This document shows positions 16,932 through 24,911 of a DNA stretch of 64,000 bases, piece by piece. The stretch lies in the NCBI RefSeq assembly GCF_001665295.1, contig NZ_LZSE01000125.1, positions 1 to 64,000 of the forward strand. Reading direction: 5' to 3'. The stretch's first letter is position 1. Each line of letters begins with the position of its first letter. This DNA comes from Mycobacterium sp. 1554424.7 (GTDB taxonomy: Bacteria > Actinomycetota > Actinomycetes > Mycobacteriales > Mycobacteriaceae). The position numbers and the translations under genes are program-made. The notes beneath the pieces were generated by a model that was not told the origin of the DNA, did no database searches, and saw only the letters and a list, made by a program, of their open reading frames with translations.

Positions 16932-17294
16932 TTAACGCGACGAACCGGATGGGTCGCGACGTTCGACTCTGATAACGGTGCATCGGTTGGCGTTGTTCTT
17001 GTTGACGATCTCCCACACGCGCGTCTGGTGGGTTCCATCAGTTGCGATTCTGTGCGCGTTTACCGCGAATCGTTTTGAGCAGAAGTTGATTTCGCATTCC
17101 AGCCGCTTACGTCCGTTATGGTGCCGGCCGGGGTGCTTGTCGTTAATGCCGGAGGACGCAACGACATTGCAGCGCAGTTGACGGGCTTTCCGTGGCAGCT
17201 GGTGGCCGATCCGGCCGTTGATCTTCCGATGGACCGTGTCATGGAGCCGCAGCGCCAGGAGCACCAGTTGCTCCACTGGAGTCATGTTGTTCAT
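16932..17294 (-). CDS. Doubtful orphan reading frame (120 aa)
   Basis: A 120-residue basic frame rich in Arg, His and Asn (MNNMTPVEQLVLLALRLHD..., GRHHNGRKRLECEINFCSKRF). No family is recognised. It is listed because promoter cassette D points at its start with a leader of about 120 bases, and its third codon position is the most GC-rich of its frame in the part checked. The codon-aligned frame on the plus strand is also open except for one TGA at 17076, so coding direction is uncertain. It may be a gene remnant. Confidence 0.25.
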   Translation of the reverse strand: MNNMTPVEQLVLLALRLHDTVHRKINGRIGHQLPRKARQLRCNVVASSGINDKHPGRHHNGRKRLECEINFCSKRFAVNAHRIATDGTHQTRVWEIVNKNNANRCTVIRVERRDPSGSSR

Positions 17295-17419
17295 TAGGCC
17301 GGGTGCCGGCTCAGCAACATCCCTTCGGCGAGAACACTTTGTCGCCTTGAGATTCCGACTGATCCCGGGGTGCTCACTTCTGCGCGATTCTTCGCCGGGT
17401 TCGTGGCTTCACGCCCTTG

Positions 17420-17469
17420 ACGTTAAGAAGCAGGGGGACGAGCGGCCAATGTGTGCCCGCTAAGTGGGT
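17420..17469 (-). promoter_or_regulatory. Promoter cassette D (IclR-box type)
   Basis: Minus strand: palindrome-like ACCCACTTAGCGGGC (17469-17455), 5 bases, -35 TTGGCC (17449-17444), 18 bases, -10 TAACGT (17425-17420). It overlaps the last codons of the IclR gene and points at the doubtful frame starting at 17294. It shares leader DNA with cassettes B and C (CTTCTG and TTCGCCG blocks). Confidence 0.6.
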
Positions 17470-18190
17470 TTTCTGGCTGGGCACCGTTCCACGGTGTACG
17501 AAGCAGGCTGGCGATGCGGGCACCCGTGGCCCTGGTGGCGGCCAGCAGTCCAAACGGCGGGCGCGGCCCAGCGACAAGCGTCGACACCGCCGCGGCCGTA
17601 TCGCCGCCCAGCGGAATCGCTACCGCGACACAACTGATACCCGCCACCACCCCACCGGCATCCACTATCGGTGTCGTGGCGCCCAATGCCTTGAAGGCCC
17701 GCGAGGATGCACATTCGGGCGGTACCCGAGCTCCGGGTTCAACCAGGAATCCCACCGGACTGCGACCTTCCACCGCATCCAGGTAAACCGCGTCACCGCC
17801 GATCACTGCGGCCAACTGAACCGCAGCCCCGGTGGCGGCAGCGAGTTCGGCGATCGGCCGACGGGCTGCCGCTCGCAATCGGCGCTCCGGGCTCACCCGT
17901 GATCCCAGACCCAGCAGGCACGCGCCGAGCCGGTAGCGGGTGCCTTCGCGACTGACCGCCCCAACGGCGATCAACTGCTGCAGTAGTCGACGGACCGTCT
18001 CTCGCGGGATCCCGCTTGCGTTCGCCAAGTCCAGCAGCCGCACCGGCTCCAACGCAGCCACGTGATCTAGCAGTTCAAAAGCGCTCTCGATAACGCCGCG
18101 GCCGTCATTGCGAAACGAGCCGCCCGCCGCGCCCGCACGCCTACAGCTGGCCATACGACCGGCCAACCGATCCTGAGACTGGTCCACCAT
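17423..18190 (-). CDS. IclR-family regulator 1
   Basis: A 255-residue regulator. The N-terminal winged helix is SAFELLDHVAALEPVRLLDLANASGIPRETVRRLLQQLIAVGAVSREGTRYRLG; the effector domain follows (GAAVQLAAVIGGDAVYLDAVEGRSPVGFLVEPGARVPPECASSRAFKAL, then VVAGISCVAVAIPLGG). IclR proteins bind palindromes of about 15 bp and respond to small aromatic or organic acids. It lies inside the cluster carrying five copies of a 15-bp palindrome and is the best candidate to bind them. The start MVDQSQD at 18190 is chosen over longer options. Its last codons overlap cassette D. Confidence 0.82.
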   Translation of the reverse strand: MVDQSQDRLAGRMASCRRAGAAGGSFRNDGRGVIESAFELLDHVAALEPVRLLDLANASGIPRETVRRLLQQLIAVGAVSREGTRYRLGACLLGLGSRVSPERRLRAAARRPIAELAAATGAAVQLAAVIGGDAVYLDAVEGRSPVGFLVEPGARVPPECASSRAFKALGATTPIVDAGGVVAGISCVAVAIPLGGDTAAAVSTLVAGPRPPFGLLAATRATGARIASLLRTPWNGAQPENPLSGHTLAARPPAS

Positions 18191-18334
18191 CGACCCCTTT
18201 ATGCTCTGATGCCCACACCAACGTCGCGACATCGCAGAATTCAACGCACAAGCACAGCAAACTATGCCGAATATCGAGGACAAAAAAGGCTGTCCCAGTG
18301 CGTGATTTGGGATGACATGTTTCGACGCGGCATC

Positions 18335-19492
18335 TCAGGCGACGCCGCGGGCCAACGGGATCCGGTACGGCGGCGGGCAGCCCTGCGAGAGGTGCTTGGC
18401 AAGCTTTCGTGATTGCTTAGCGACGTAGCCGATCAGCGCGGGGCGGCTCAGCAGACCATGGAAGTACATGCCATCGGCGGCAGGTGACGGTGACAGTGCG
18501 ACCGGTACGCCATCGGGTGTGAGCACCCCCAAGTGCCCGACCAGCGGATGCAGCCCCGGCCGATAACCCGTCGCGCAGATCACCGCGTCGGGCTGGATCC
18601 GGGCCCCGTCGGCCAGCGCCACCTTGGCGCCCTCGAGCTCGCTGACTGCCCCAACCACCTCGACGGATCCGTCGCGCACCGCGTCGACGACCTCGGGGTC
18701 GACAACTGTTGGCGCGGCACTCAGCCGGTGGGCTTTCGCGAAGGGGCCCTCGTCTGGAACGGGCAGACCGAATGCTTCGAGATCGCCGAACGCGCGGTGG
18801 CGCGCGGCGGCGGCGATCCGGTCGGCAATCCGCGGGGGCAGGTGGAACAACGGAATGGATACCACGTCGTTGGGCAGTCCGCCAGGCCCTTTGCGCGGCA
18901 GGATGTTTGGTGGGGTTCGCACTGACAGCCACACCTTGGTCGCTGCGCCTGTGGTCAGGTCATGGGCGATTTCCATGCCCGATGATCCCGACCCGACAAC
19001 CAGCACGCGCCTGTGAGCGTAGGGCGCCGGATTTCGGTACCGGCTTGAATGCAGCAGCTCGCCGTCGAAGGTGCCGGGCCAATTTGGGATGAAGGGTGTG
19101 TGGTCGTAACCCGTTGCCACGATGACGATTCGCGCGTCGAGGTCGCCGTTCGACGTTGTCAACCGCCAGCCCGGGCAACGCCGGTCGATGCGTTGAACCG
19201 TGGTGTTGAGCGATAGCTCGATGCCATCCTCGCGCGCATGGCGGTCCAGGTGCGCGACGACTTGGTCACGAGTCGGATAGAGGGGCGTGCCGTTCGGGTA
19301 GCGGCGCCCGGGCAGGTGGGAAAACTGTCGACCGGTGTTGAGCCTGAGCCGGTCATACCGACCGCGCCACGACGCCGCCACCGTATCGGCTCGATCGACG
19401 ATCAACGACCGGATTCCCTTGTCCTTCAGGCTCAGCGCGGCGGCAATCCCCGCTGGGCCGGCGCCGACAATCACAACTGAGCGGTAAGGCAT
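18335..19492 (-). CDS. Flavin-containing monooxygenase-like NAD(P)/FAD oxidoreductase
   Basis: A 385-residue two-nucleotide-binding flavoprotein of the CzcO/FMO type. VVIVGAGPAGIAAALSL at the N-terminus binds FAD; FSHLPGRRYPNGTPLYPTRDQVVAHLDRHA is the usual FMO-like linker; RVLVVGSGSSGMEIAHDL is the NADPH site; AVICATGYRPGLHPLVGHLG closes the FAD fold. It could hydroxylate a substrate or insert oxygen in a Baeyer-Villiger reaction; the latter would fit the lactonase in the cluster. It starts about 106 bases from the predicted transcript start of cassette E. Confidence 0.85.
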   Translation of the reverse strand: MPYRSVVIVGAGPAGIAAALSLKDKGIRSLIVDRADTVAASWRGRYDRLRLNTGRQFSHLPGRRYPNGTPLYPTRDQVVAHLDRHAREDGIELSLNTTVQRIDRRCPGWRLTTSNGDLDARIVIVATGYDHTPFIPNWPGTFDGELLHSSRYRNPAPYAHRRVLVVGSGSSGMEIAHDLTTGAATKVWLSVRTPPNILPRKGPGGLPNDVVSIPLFHLPPRIADRIAAAARHRAFGDLEAFGLPVPDEGPFAKAHRLSAAPTVVDPEVVDAVRDGSVEVVGAVSELEGAKVALADGARIQPDAVICATGYRPGLHPLVGHLGVLTPDGVPVALSPSPAADGMYFHGLLSRPALIGYVAKQSRKLAKHLSQGCPPPYRIPLARGVA

Positions 19493-19604
19493 CCGTTGTT
19501 ACTTCTGGCTTGGTTGGCACGGACTATTCGTGCCAAGCGAAGGGCGCTGCGCCGCTACAGCTGGCGATACTGCAAGCGGCGCGTTGTGTCTGTCCACGCC
19601 GACG

Positions 19605-19655
19605 ACGTTAGGAAGCGAGGGGACAAGAGGCGAAACCTGCGCCCACTGAGTGAGC
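19605..19655 (-). promoter_or_regulatory. Promoter cassette E (IclR-box type)
   Basis: Minus strand: palindrome-like GCTCACTCAGTGGGC (19655-19641), 6 bases, -35 TTCGCC (19634-19629), 18 bases, -10 TAACGT (19610-19605). The predicted start near 19598 serves the flavin monooxygenase gene at 19492. Upstream flank CTCGCTGAT...TTCACGG is shared with cassette B. Confidence 0.7.
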
Positions 19656-19668
19656 TTTTGCTCGCTGA

Positions 19669-20574
19669 TCACTGATTCACGGTTGATGAAGGGGTCCCTT
19701 TGGTCAGGGCGACGCTCAGCCGACGGGTCGCGGCAGCGAGCTGCGCGCCCATATCGGTGACCGCGGCGCCGCTCATCGGCTCGGCGCTGGGCACCAGGCT
19801 GAGCATCAGGGCGATGCGGGACTCGGCCTCCAGGATCGGGGAGTCGATATGGCTCACCTCGTAAGTGCGGTCCGGCTCCAGGCTGATCGGGAACCACTCC
19901 TCCTGATGGATCAGTTCGTCGGTCAGTTGCTGCGCCAGCTGGCTCAACCGGGTGGAACGCACCTCGGCGCTACGCACGATCTGCGCCAGTTCCCGCAGGC
20001 GCAGGTCGGGCAGGATGTGCAGGCCGACCGCGTAGCCACGTTCCTTGGCGGCGGCGAGGGCCTGGCGATAGCGATCGCGCACGTCCCCGGGCAGGGTGGC
20101 CAGCCAGCGCTCCCGAGCCTCCGGCCCGGCCCAGGCCACGGTCGACGCCCCATACGGCGGGCGGTGCGGGAATTGGGTGCCGATGGGCATCGGGTTGCCG
20201 CCGCCGCGACGGCTGCGGACCTGATCAACGACGGTGGAGTAGTCGTCGCTCATCGAAAAGGCAACGCAGTGCGCGCCGGTCGCGGCGGACAGCTCGGCCA
20301 TCGCGGAGCGGGCCAGCACCAGGGCCGGGTAGCGACCCGCCGCCTCGCGGCCGAGGCGGACCAGAGCGGGGCCGAGGTGGTAGGTCTTGCGAACCGGGTC
20401 GCGCAGCAGCCAGCCGGCCCGGAGCAGCTCGGACAGCATCGAGTGGCAGCTGGCCTTGTGCACGCTCAAGTGCCGCGACACCTCGGCCAAGGTCATCCCC
20501 GGGCTGCCGTCACCCGCCAGCTGCTCGAACAGGTTCACGACCCGCTCGGTCTGGGGGGATGGGCGCGGGGCCAT
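19669..20574 (-). CDS. IclR-family regulator 2
   Basis: A 301-residue regulator. The N-terminal helix-turn-helix is RVVNLFEQLAGDGSPGMTLAEVSRHLSVHKASCHSMLSELLRAGWLLRDPVRKTYHLGPALVRLG; the ligand domain contains LSAATGAHCVAFSMSDDYSTVVDQVRSRR and PHRPPYGASTVAWAG. It is divergent from the SDR/decarboxylase/amidohydrolase operon at 20640 and probably controls it. A perfect 15-bp palindrome lies 11 bases upstream of the ATG at 20574, fitting autoregulation. The frame extends to 20640, but that part is operator DNA and starts over the divergent gene, so the internal ATG is used. Confidence 0.85.
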   Translation of the reverse strand: MAPRPSPQTERVVNLFEQLAGDGSPGMTLAEVSRHLSVHKASCHSMLSELLRAGWLLRDPVRKTYHLGPALVRLGREAAGRYPALVLARSAMAELSAATGAHCVAFSMSDDYSTVVDQVRSRRGGGNPMPIGTQFPHRPPYGASTVAWAGPEARERWLATLPGDVRDRYRQALAAAKERGYAVGLHILPDLRLRELAQIVRSAEVRSTRLSQLAQQLTDELIHQEEWFPISLEPDRTYEVSHIDSPILEAESRIALMLSLVPSAEPMSGAAVTDMGAQLAAATRRLSVALTKGTPSSTVNQ

Positions 20575-20584
20575 GGAGCCAATG

Positions 20585-20630
20585 GTCGCATAATGCGACT
20601 TCTTGCGGTGACATGCGCGACCATGTGACC
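20585..20630. promoter_or_regulatory. Probable IclR operators in divergent promoter
   Basis: Perfect palindrome GTCGCAT-A-ATGCGAC (20585-20599) and a second dyad GGTGACATG-N6-CATGTGACC (20607-20630, one mismatch) fill the 65-bp gap between the IclR-2 gene and the SDR operon. The palindrome differs from that of cassettes A-E, so the two IclR proteins probably have separate targets. Confidence 0.65.
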
Positions 20631-20639
20631 ATTGCCACA

Positions 20640-21569
20640 ATGACAGACCTTCGAGGCAAGGCCGCCGTCGTAACCGGGGGAGCCGGGGGCATCGGCCGGG
20701 CCATGGGCAGGCGTTTCGGCCGAGAGGGCATGAAGGTGGTGCTCGCCGACGTCCTGCCCGAACCGCTGGACGAGGCGGCCCGGACGCTTGTGGACGAGGG
20801 CATCGACGCGGTCGGCGTGCTCACCGACGTCACCGACTATTCCTCCGTCGAGTCGCTGGCCAAGGAGGCGCTCGATCGCTTCGGCGCGGTCCACGTGGTC
20901 TGCAACAACGCCGGCACCGGCGGGGTCTCCGAGGGTTACATGTGGGAACACGACCTGGCGGACTGGCGCTGGGGGATCGACGTCAACGTGCTGGGCGTCA
21001 TCCATGGCATCAAGGCTTTCGTTCCCATCCTGCTCGAGCAGGGCGACGGGCACGTCGTCAACACCTGCTCGGGCAACGGCGGGTTCGCACCAATCGCCCG
21101 CGGGGCCATGGGCGGACCGGCCACGGCTGTCTACCCGATGACCAAGGCCGCGGTGCTCTGTCTGACCGAAAGCCTCTACACCCACCTGCAGATGACCGGG
21201 ACGCGGGTGCGGGCGCACGTCCTTTTCCCGGGCGGCTTTTTGAACACCGGCATCTGGGAGTCGTGGCGGCACCGCCCGGAGCAATACGCGGCGACGCAGG
21301 AACGCCGCACACCCGAGGCGACCCTGGAAAATGTGGTGGCCCGCTTCGAGGCCGCCGGTGCACATGTCGAGTTCACCCCGCTCGAGACGGTCGCCGACCT
21401 CGTCGTGGAAGGGCTTCGCGCGGACCGCTTCTGGATGATGGGGCCGCCCACACCGGGCGATCAAGTCGTGAGCAAGAAGGCGGCATCGATCCTCGCCCGC
21501 GGCGAGCCCGACTACCTGGTCGACGTCCTGGGCCAGCATGCCGAAAAAACCGAAGGAGGAACACGGTGA
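20640..21569 (+). CDS. SDR-family oxidoreductase (309 aa)
   Basis: A 309-residue classical SDR with a longer C-terminus. AAVVTGGAGGIGRAMGRRFG binds the cofactor, VCNNAGTGG follows, and VYPMTKAAV holds the catalytic Tyr and Lys. The last 80 residues extend past the usual domain. It is the first gene of a plus-strand operon with an acetoacetate-decarboxylase-like protein and two amidohydrolases, and overlaps the next start by 4 bases. No ribosome site precedes the ATG at 20640, so a leaderless transcript is likely. The substrate is probably a keto or hydroxy acid intermediate. Confidence 0.87.
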   Translation: MTDLRGKAAVVTGGAGGIGRAMGRRFGREGMKVVLADVLPEPLDEAARTLVDEGIDAVGVLTDVTDYSSVESLAKEALDRFGAVHVVCNNAGTGGVSEGYMWEHDLADWRWGIDVNVLGVIHGIKAFVPILLEQGDGHVVNTCSGNGGFAPIARGAMGGPATAVYPMTKAAVLCLTESLYTHLQMTGTRVRAHVLFPGGFLNTGIWESWRHRPEQYAATQERRTPEATLENVVARFEAAGAHVEFTPLETVADLVVEGLRADRFWMMGPPTPGDQVVSKKAASILARGEPDYLVDVLGQHAEKTEGGTR

Positions 21570-22369
21570 GCGCCAACGAAATTCGCTACGGTCCTCGTGC
21601 ACCCGAGGCGCAAGTCGACCACGAGATCGACGCCACCAAGGCGCCGATCGCCACCGAGGCCATCACCGTCACGTATCTCACCGATCCGGAGATCGTGGCG
21701 GCGGTGCTGCCCAAGCCACTGGAGCCGGCGGCCGAACCGCTGGTACGTGTTCAGCTGCAGCGGGTGCAGATAGACGGTAGGCCGCCGTTCGGGTCGGCGG
21801 TGTTCTCGGTGACCGCCCGGCACGGCGAACTGGCGGGCGACTATCCCCTCTTCATGCCCCAGTCCACCGAACAGTCTGTCACGGGCGGCCGCGAAACATT
21901 CGGCGAGCCAAAGAAACTGGCCCACATCGAGGTGCAGCGCGACGGCGATCGCGTCGCCGCCGCCGTCGACCGGCTGGGCTATCAGCTCATCCGAGTGAAC
22001 GGCCGGATTACCGGCCCGGCGGAGTCGCCGCCCGATCAGGTGAACACCGAGTTCTATTTCAAGTTCCTGCGGGCCCCCGACGGCGGCGGCATCACCGACC
22101 CTCACCTGGTCTACGGCGAATACCACCGGCATTACGAGTTGCTGGAAAACATCGACGGCACAGTCGAATTGGGCGAGTCGCCGCTTGACCCGGTGGCCGA
22201 CATCGTGATCCGCCAGATCACCTCGATCACCTGGTGCCGCCGGCGCACCATCCAGGTGGGGCGGATCGCGGAGCGGGTGCCGCAGGAGTGGCTGCTGCCG
22301 TACGTGCACCAGCGCTACGACGACGTGGCTCTGCTCGCGGCCCCCAGGCCCGAGCCGGCACGGGCCTAG
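21566..22369 (+). CDS. Acetoacetate decarboxylase family protein
   Basis: A 267-residue protein starting at GTG 21566, five bases after a strong AAGGAGGA. Family features: ATEAITVTYLTDPEIVAAVLPKPLEP at the N-terminus, then GDYPLFMPQSTEQSVTGGRETFGEPKKLAHIEVQRDG, where the Lys pair corresponds to the Schiff-base lysine region of acetoacetate decarboxylase, and TEFYFKFLRAPDGGGITDPHLVYGEY. It may decarboxylate a beta-keto acid, but family members also do other Schiff-base chemistry. Its neighbours suggest a degradation pathway. Confidence 0.84.
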   Translation: MSANEIRYGPRAPEAQVDHEIDATKAPIATEAITVTYLTDPEIVAAVLPKPLEPAAEPLVRVQLQRVQIDGRPPFGSAVFSVTARHGELAGDYPLFMPQSTEQSVTGGRETFGEPKKLAHIEVQRDGDRVAAAVDRLGYQLIRVNGRITGPAESPPDQVNTEFYFKFLRAPDGGGITDPHLVYGEYHRHYELLENIDGTVELGESPLDPVADIVIRQITSITWCRRRTIQVGRIAERVPQEWLLPYVHQRYDDVALLAAPRPEPARA

Positions 22370-22373
22370 GGCC

Positions 22374-23588
22374 ATGGACCGGTACACGGTCATCTCCGCC
22401 GACTGCCACGCCGGCGCCGATCTGCTCGATTACCGCGACTACCTCGATCCGCAGTACCGCGACGAATTCGACGGCTGGGCAAAGGCATACGTCAATCCGT
22501 TCGGCGACCTCACCGAGGCCGACGCCGAGCGCAACTGGAACAGCGCTCGACGAAACTCGGATCTGGATGCCGAAGGCGTCGCGGGGGAGGTCATCTTTCC
22601 CAACACCGTGCCGCCGTTCTTTCCTCAGGCGAGTCTGGCCGCCCCCCAGCCGGTGGACGCCTTGGAGCTCGAGCTGCGCTGGGCCGGGCTGCGTGCGCAC
22701 AATCGTTGGCTATCCGACTTCTGCTCGTCGTCGCCCGAGCGGCGCGCCGGGGTGGGCCAGATCTTGCTCGGGGACCTGGACGAAGCCGTCGCCGAGGTAG
22801 CGCAGATCGCCAAGTTGGGACTGCGCGGCGGCGTGCTGCTGCCCGGGATCCCGCCGGGCGCAGGCATTCCCCAGCTTTACGCCGAGCACTGGGAGCCGCT
22901 CTGGGCGGCGTGCGCGGAGTGGGGATTGGTGGTCAACCACCACGGCGGTAACGCCGGCCCGAACCCGACGGACGGCTGGGGTAGCTCGTTCGCGGTCTGG
23001 GTGTACGAGACGCATTGGTTTGCGCACCGCGCGCTGTGGCACCTGATCTTCAGCGGCGCGCTGGATCGCCATCCGGATCTCACCGTCGTCTTCACCGAGC
23101 AGGGCGCTGGGTGGATACCGGCGACCCTCGATTCGCTCGACGTGGCGGCGGCCCGTTACGGGCGAGCGAACTCGGCGATCGCCCGATTCGCCGGGCCCAC
23201 CGCCGGCTCGCTGACGCTGCGGCCCAGCGAATTTTGGGCCCGCCAGTGTTACGTCGGCGCCAGCTTCATGCGGCCCGTCGAGTGCGCCGAGCGCCACCGG
23301 ATCGGCGTCGAGAAGATCATGTGGGGCAGCGACTACCCGCACATGGAGGGCACAGCCCCCTACACCCGAGAAGCGTTGCGCCACACCTTCAGCGGTGTCT
23401 CGGCCGACGAGGTGGCGGCGATGGTGGGCGGGAACGCGGCCGCCGTCTACGGCTTCGACCTCGATGCGCTGGCGCCCCTGGTCGAGCGAATCGGTCCGAC
23501 GGTGGCCGAGGTCGCCGAGCCGCTGGCGGCCGTGCCCGCCGACGCGAGCAGCACCGTCTTCGAGCCCGACCCCATCCGTACGTGGTAG
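22374..23588 (+). CDS. Amidohydrolase-2 family metal-dependent hydrolase
   Basis: A 404-residue TIM-barrel enzyme of the PF04909 group, which includes decarboxylases such as ACMSD and gamma-resorcylate decarboxylase. YTVISADCHAGAD opens the protein, VVNHHGGNAG supplies His on a middle strand, VVFTEQGAGWIP follows, and IMWGSDYPHMEGTAPYTREALRHTFSG has the Asp on the eighth strand. The first strand has D-x-H rather than a full H-x-H, as in other mycobacterial members. It starts 4 bases after the decarboxylase-like gene. Its paralogue follows. Confidence 0.85.
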   Translation: MDRYTVISADCHAGADLLDYRDYLDPQYRDEFDGWAKAYVNPFGDLTEADAERNWNSARRNSDLDAEGVAGEVIFPNTVPPFFPQASLAAPQPVDALELELRWAGLRAHNRWLSDFCSSSPERRAGVGQILLGDLDEAVAEVAQIAKLGLRGGVLLPGIPPGAGIPQLYAEHWEPLWAACAEWGLVVNHHGGNAGPNPTDGWGSSFAVWVYETHWFAHRALWHLIFSGALDRHPDLTVVFTEQGAGWIPATLDSLDVAAARYGRANSAIARFAGPTAGSLTLRPSEFWARQCYVGASFMRPVECAERHRIGVEKIMWGSDYPHMEGTAPYTREALRHTFSGVSADEVAAMVGGNAAAVYGFDLDALAPLVERIGPTVAEVAEPLAAVPADASSTVFEPDPIRTW

Positions 23589-23601
23589 CGAAAGGACCAC
23601 C

Positions 23602-24873
23602 GTGGACCCGTATCTCATCATCTCCGCTGACACCCACGCCGAGCTGCCCACTGAGCAGTATCGCGAGTACATCGACCCGGACTACCGGGAGGACTTCGAA
23701 GCCTTCCTCGCCGAGAAGATTGCCGCCGCGGCGCAGGCCGGCGGATTCATCGACGAGGAGTTCGCCGAGCAGTGGTTCGACGAGCACGGAGACGGCATCG
23801 CCGGTGGCTGGGACGTCGCCCAGCGCGACCGCGAACTCGACGGCGACGGCGTCGCCGGCGAGGTCATCTTCCCCGACGCCGACGCCGTCACCGGTGTCGC
23901 CGGGGCTCCCTTCGGCGCGGGCCTGGGGCAGTCTGGCGACCTCGACCCTGGGCGCGCGATGGCCGGCGCGCGGGCCCACAACCGCTGGCTGGCCGAGCTG
24001 TGTAGCCACAGCCCCGAGCGGCGGGCCGGTGTCGCCGTCGTCCCGATCCTGGCGGACGTCGACGCGGCGGTGGCCGAGATCGCTCGTGCGGCCGAGGCCG
24101 GGTTGCGCGGCGGCATCATGATTCCGGTGCTTTGGGGTGACTACCCGCCCTACCACGACCGGCGTTACGACAAGGTGTGGGCCGCCTGCCAGGACCTGCA
24201 GATGCCAGTTCACACCCACGTCGGTCCCGCCCCGAGTGAGCAGTACGGCCCACACCTGGGTATCTACACGACCGAGGTGCGCTGGTGGGGAGTCCGGCCC
24301 CTGTGGTTCGCGTTGTGGGCCGGCGTGTTTGAGCGCTTCCCGAACCTGCGCTGGGGGGCCACCGAGTGCGGTGCCTACTGGGCTAACGATCTGTTGTGGC
24401 TGATGGACACCCGGTTCATGCGCGAGCACTCGGCCAAGAAGATGAGCCGTCTGCTGGAGGGCGATCTGACGATGCCGCCCTCGGCGTACTTCGACCGGAA
24501 CTGCTTCATCGGCGCCACCACCACGGAGCGCAGGGAGCTGGCCCGTCGCTACGAGATCGGCGTTCCAAACATGCTGTGGGGCAACGATTATCCTCACCCG
24601 GAAGGAACATGGCCGCATACCCGCGACTGGCTGCGGCGGTCGTTCTGGGACATCCCGATAGAGGAGACGCGACAAATCCTCGGGCTCACCGCCGCCGAGG
24701 TGTACAACTTCGATGTCGGTGCCCTCGTTGGTCTGGTCGAGCGCATCGGCCCGACCCCCGAGGACCTGGGACAGGACGATGCGGTGAGCGTGCCCAAGTG
24801 GGAGTCGGCCCGCCAGGTCGGACGCCACTGGCTGACCGACGCGGAGCCTATCCCCGACCTCGTGGAGAACTGA
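23602..24873 (+). CDS. Amidohydrolase-2 family protein, tandem paralogue
   Basis: A 423-residue paralogue of the preceding protein, starting at GTG 23602 with AAAGGA upstream. YLIISADTHAELPTEQYREYIDPDYREDFE matches the first gene's N-terminus; VHTHVGPAPSEQYGPH and NMLWGNDYPHPEGTWPHTRDWLRRSF hold the metal-site His and Asp. An insertion (residues 55-75) and a different middle region indicate a different substrate. The two probably catalyse successive steps or form a hetero-oligomer. It is the last gene of the IclR-2 divergent operon. Confidence 0.85.
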   Translation: MDPYLIISADTHAELPTEQYREYIDPDYREDFEAFLAEKIAAAAQAGGFIDEEFAEQWFDEHGDGIAGGWDVAQRDRELDGDGVAGEVIFPDADAVTGVAGAPFGAGLGQSGDLDPGRAMAGARAHNRWLAELCSHSPERRAGVAVVPILADVDAAVAEIARAAEAGLRGGIMIPVLWGDYPPYHDRRYDKVWAACQDLQMPVHTHVGPAPSEQYGPHLGIYTTEVRWWGVRPLWFALWAGVFERFPNLRWGATECGAYWANDLLWLMDTRFMREHSAKKMSRLLEGDLTMPPSAYFDRNCFIGATTTERRELARRYEIGVPNMLWGNDYPHPEGTWPHTRDWLRRSFWDIPIEETRQILGLTAAEVYNFDVGALVGLVERIGPTPEDLGQDDAVSVPKWESARQVGRHWLTDAEPIPDLVEN

Positions 24874-24911
24874 CGGGTGTCAGCCCGCGGCAGGCGGGCG
24901 TGGCATCACCG

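Larger units (their letters stand above)
16708..17422. other. Region between GMC and IclR genes with cassettes C and D
   Basis: About 715 bases without a firm gene. It contains promoter cassette C at its left end, a doubtful minus-strand reading frame (16932-17294) and, at its right end, part of cassette D. The middle is less GC-rich than its neighbours and richer in Asn, His and Lys codons, which suggests decayed or foreign sequence. Confidence 0.6.

Noticed and set aside
16869-17213. Plus-strand frame with one internal TGA, as a possible selenoprotein
   Set aside because: No SECIS-like structure or selenoprotein family was seen, and the frame is the codon-aligned complement of the minus-strand frame, which explains its openness.
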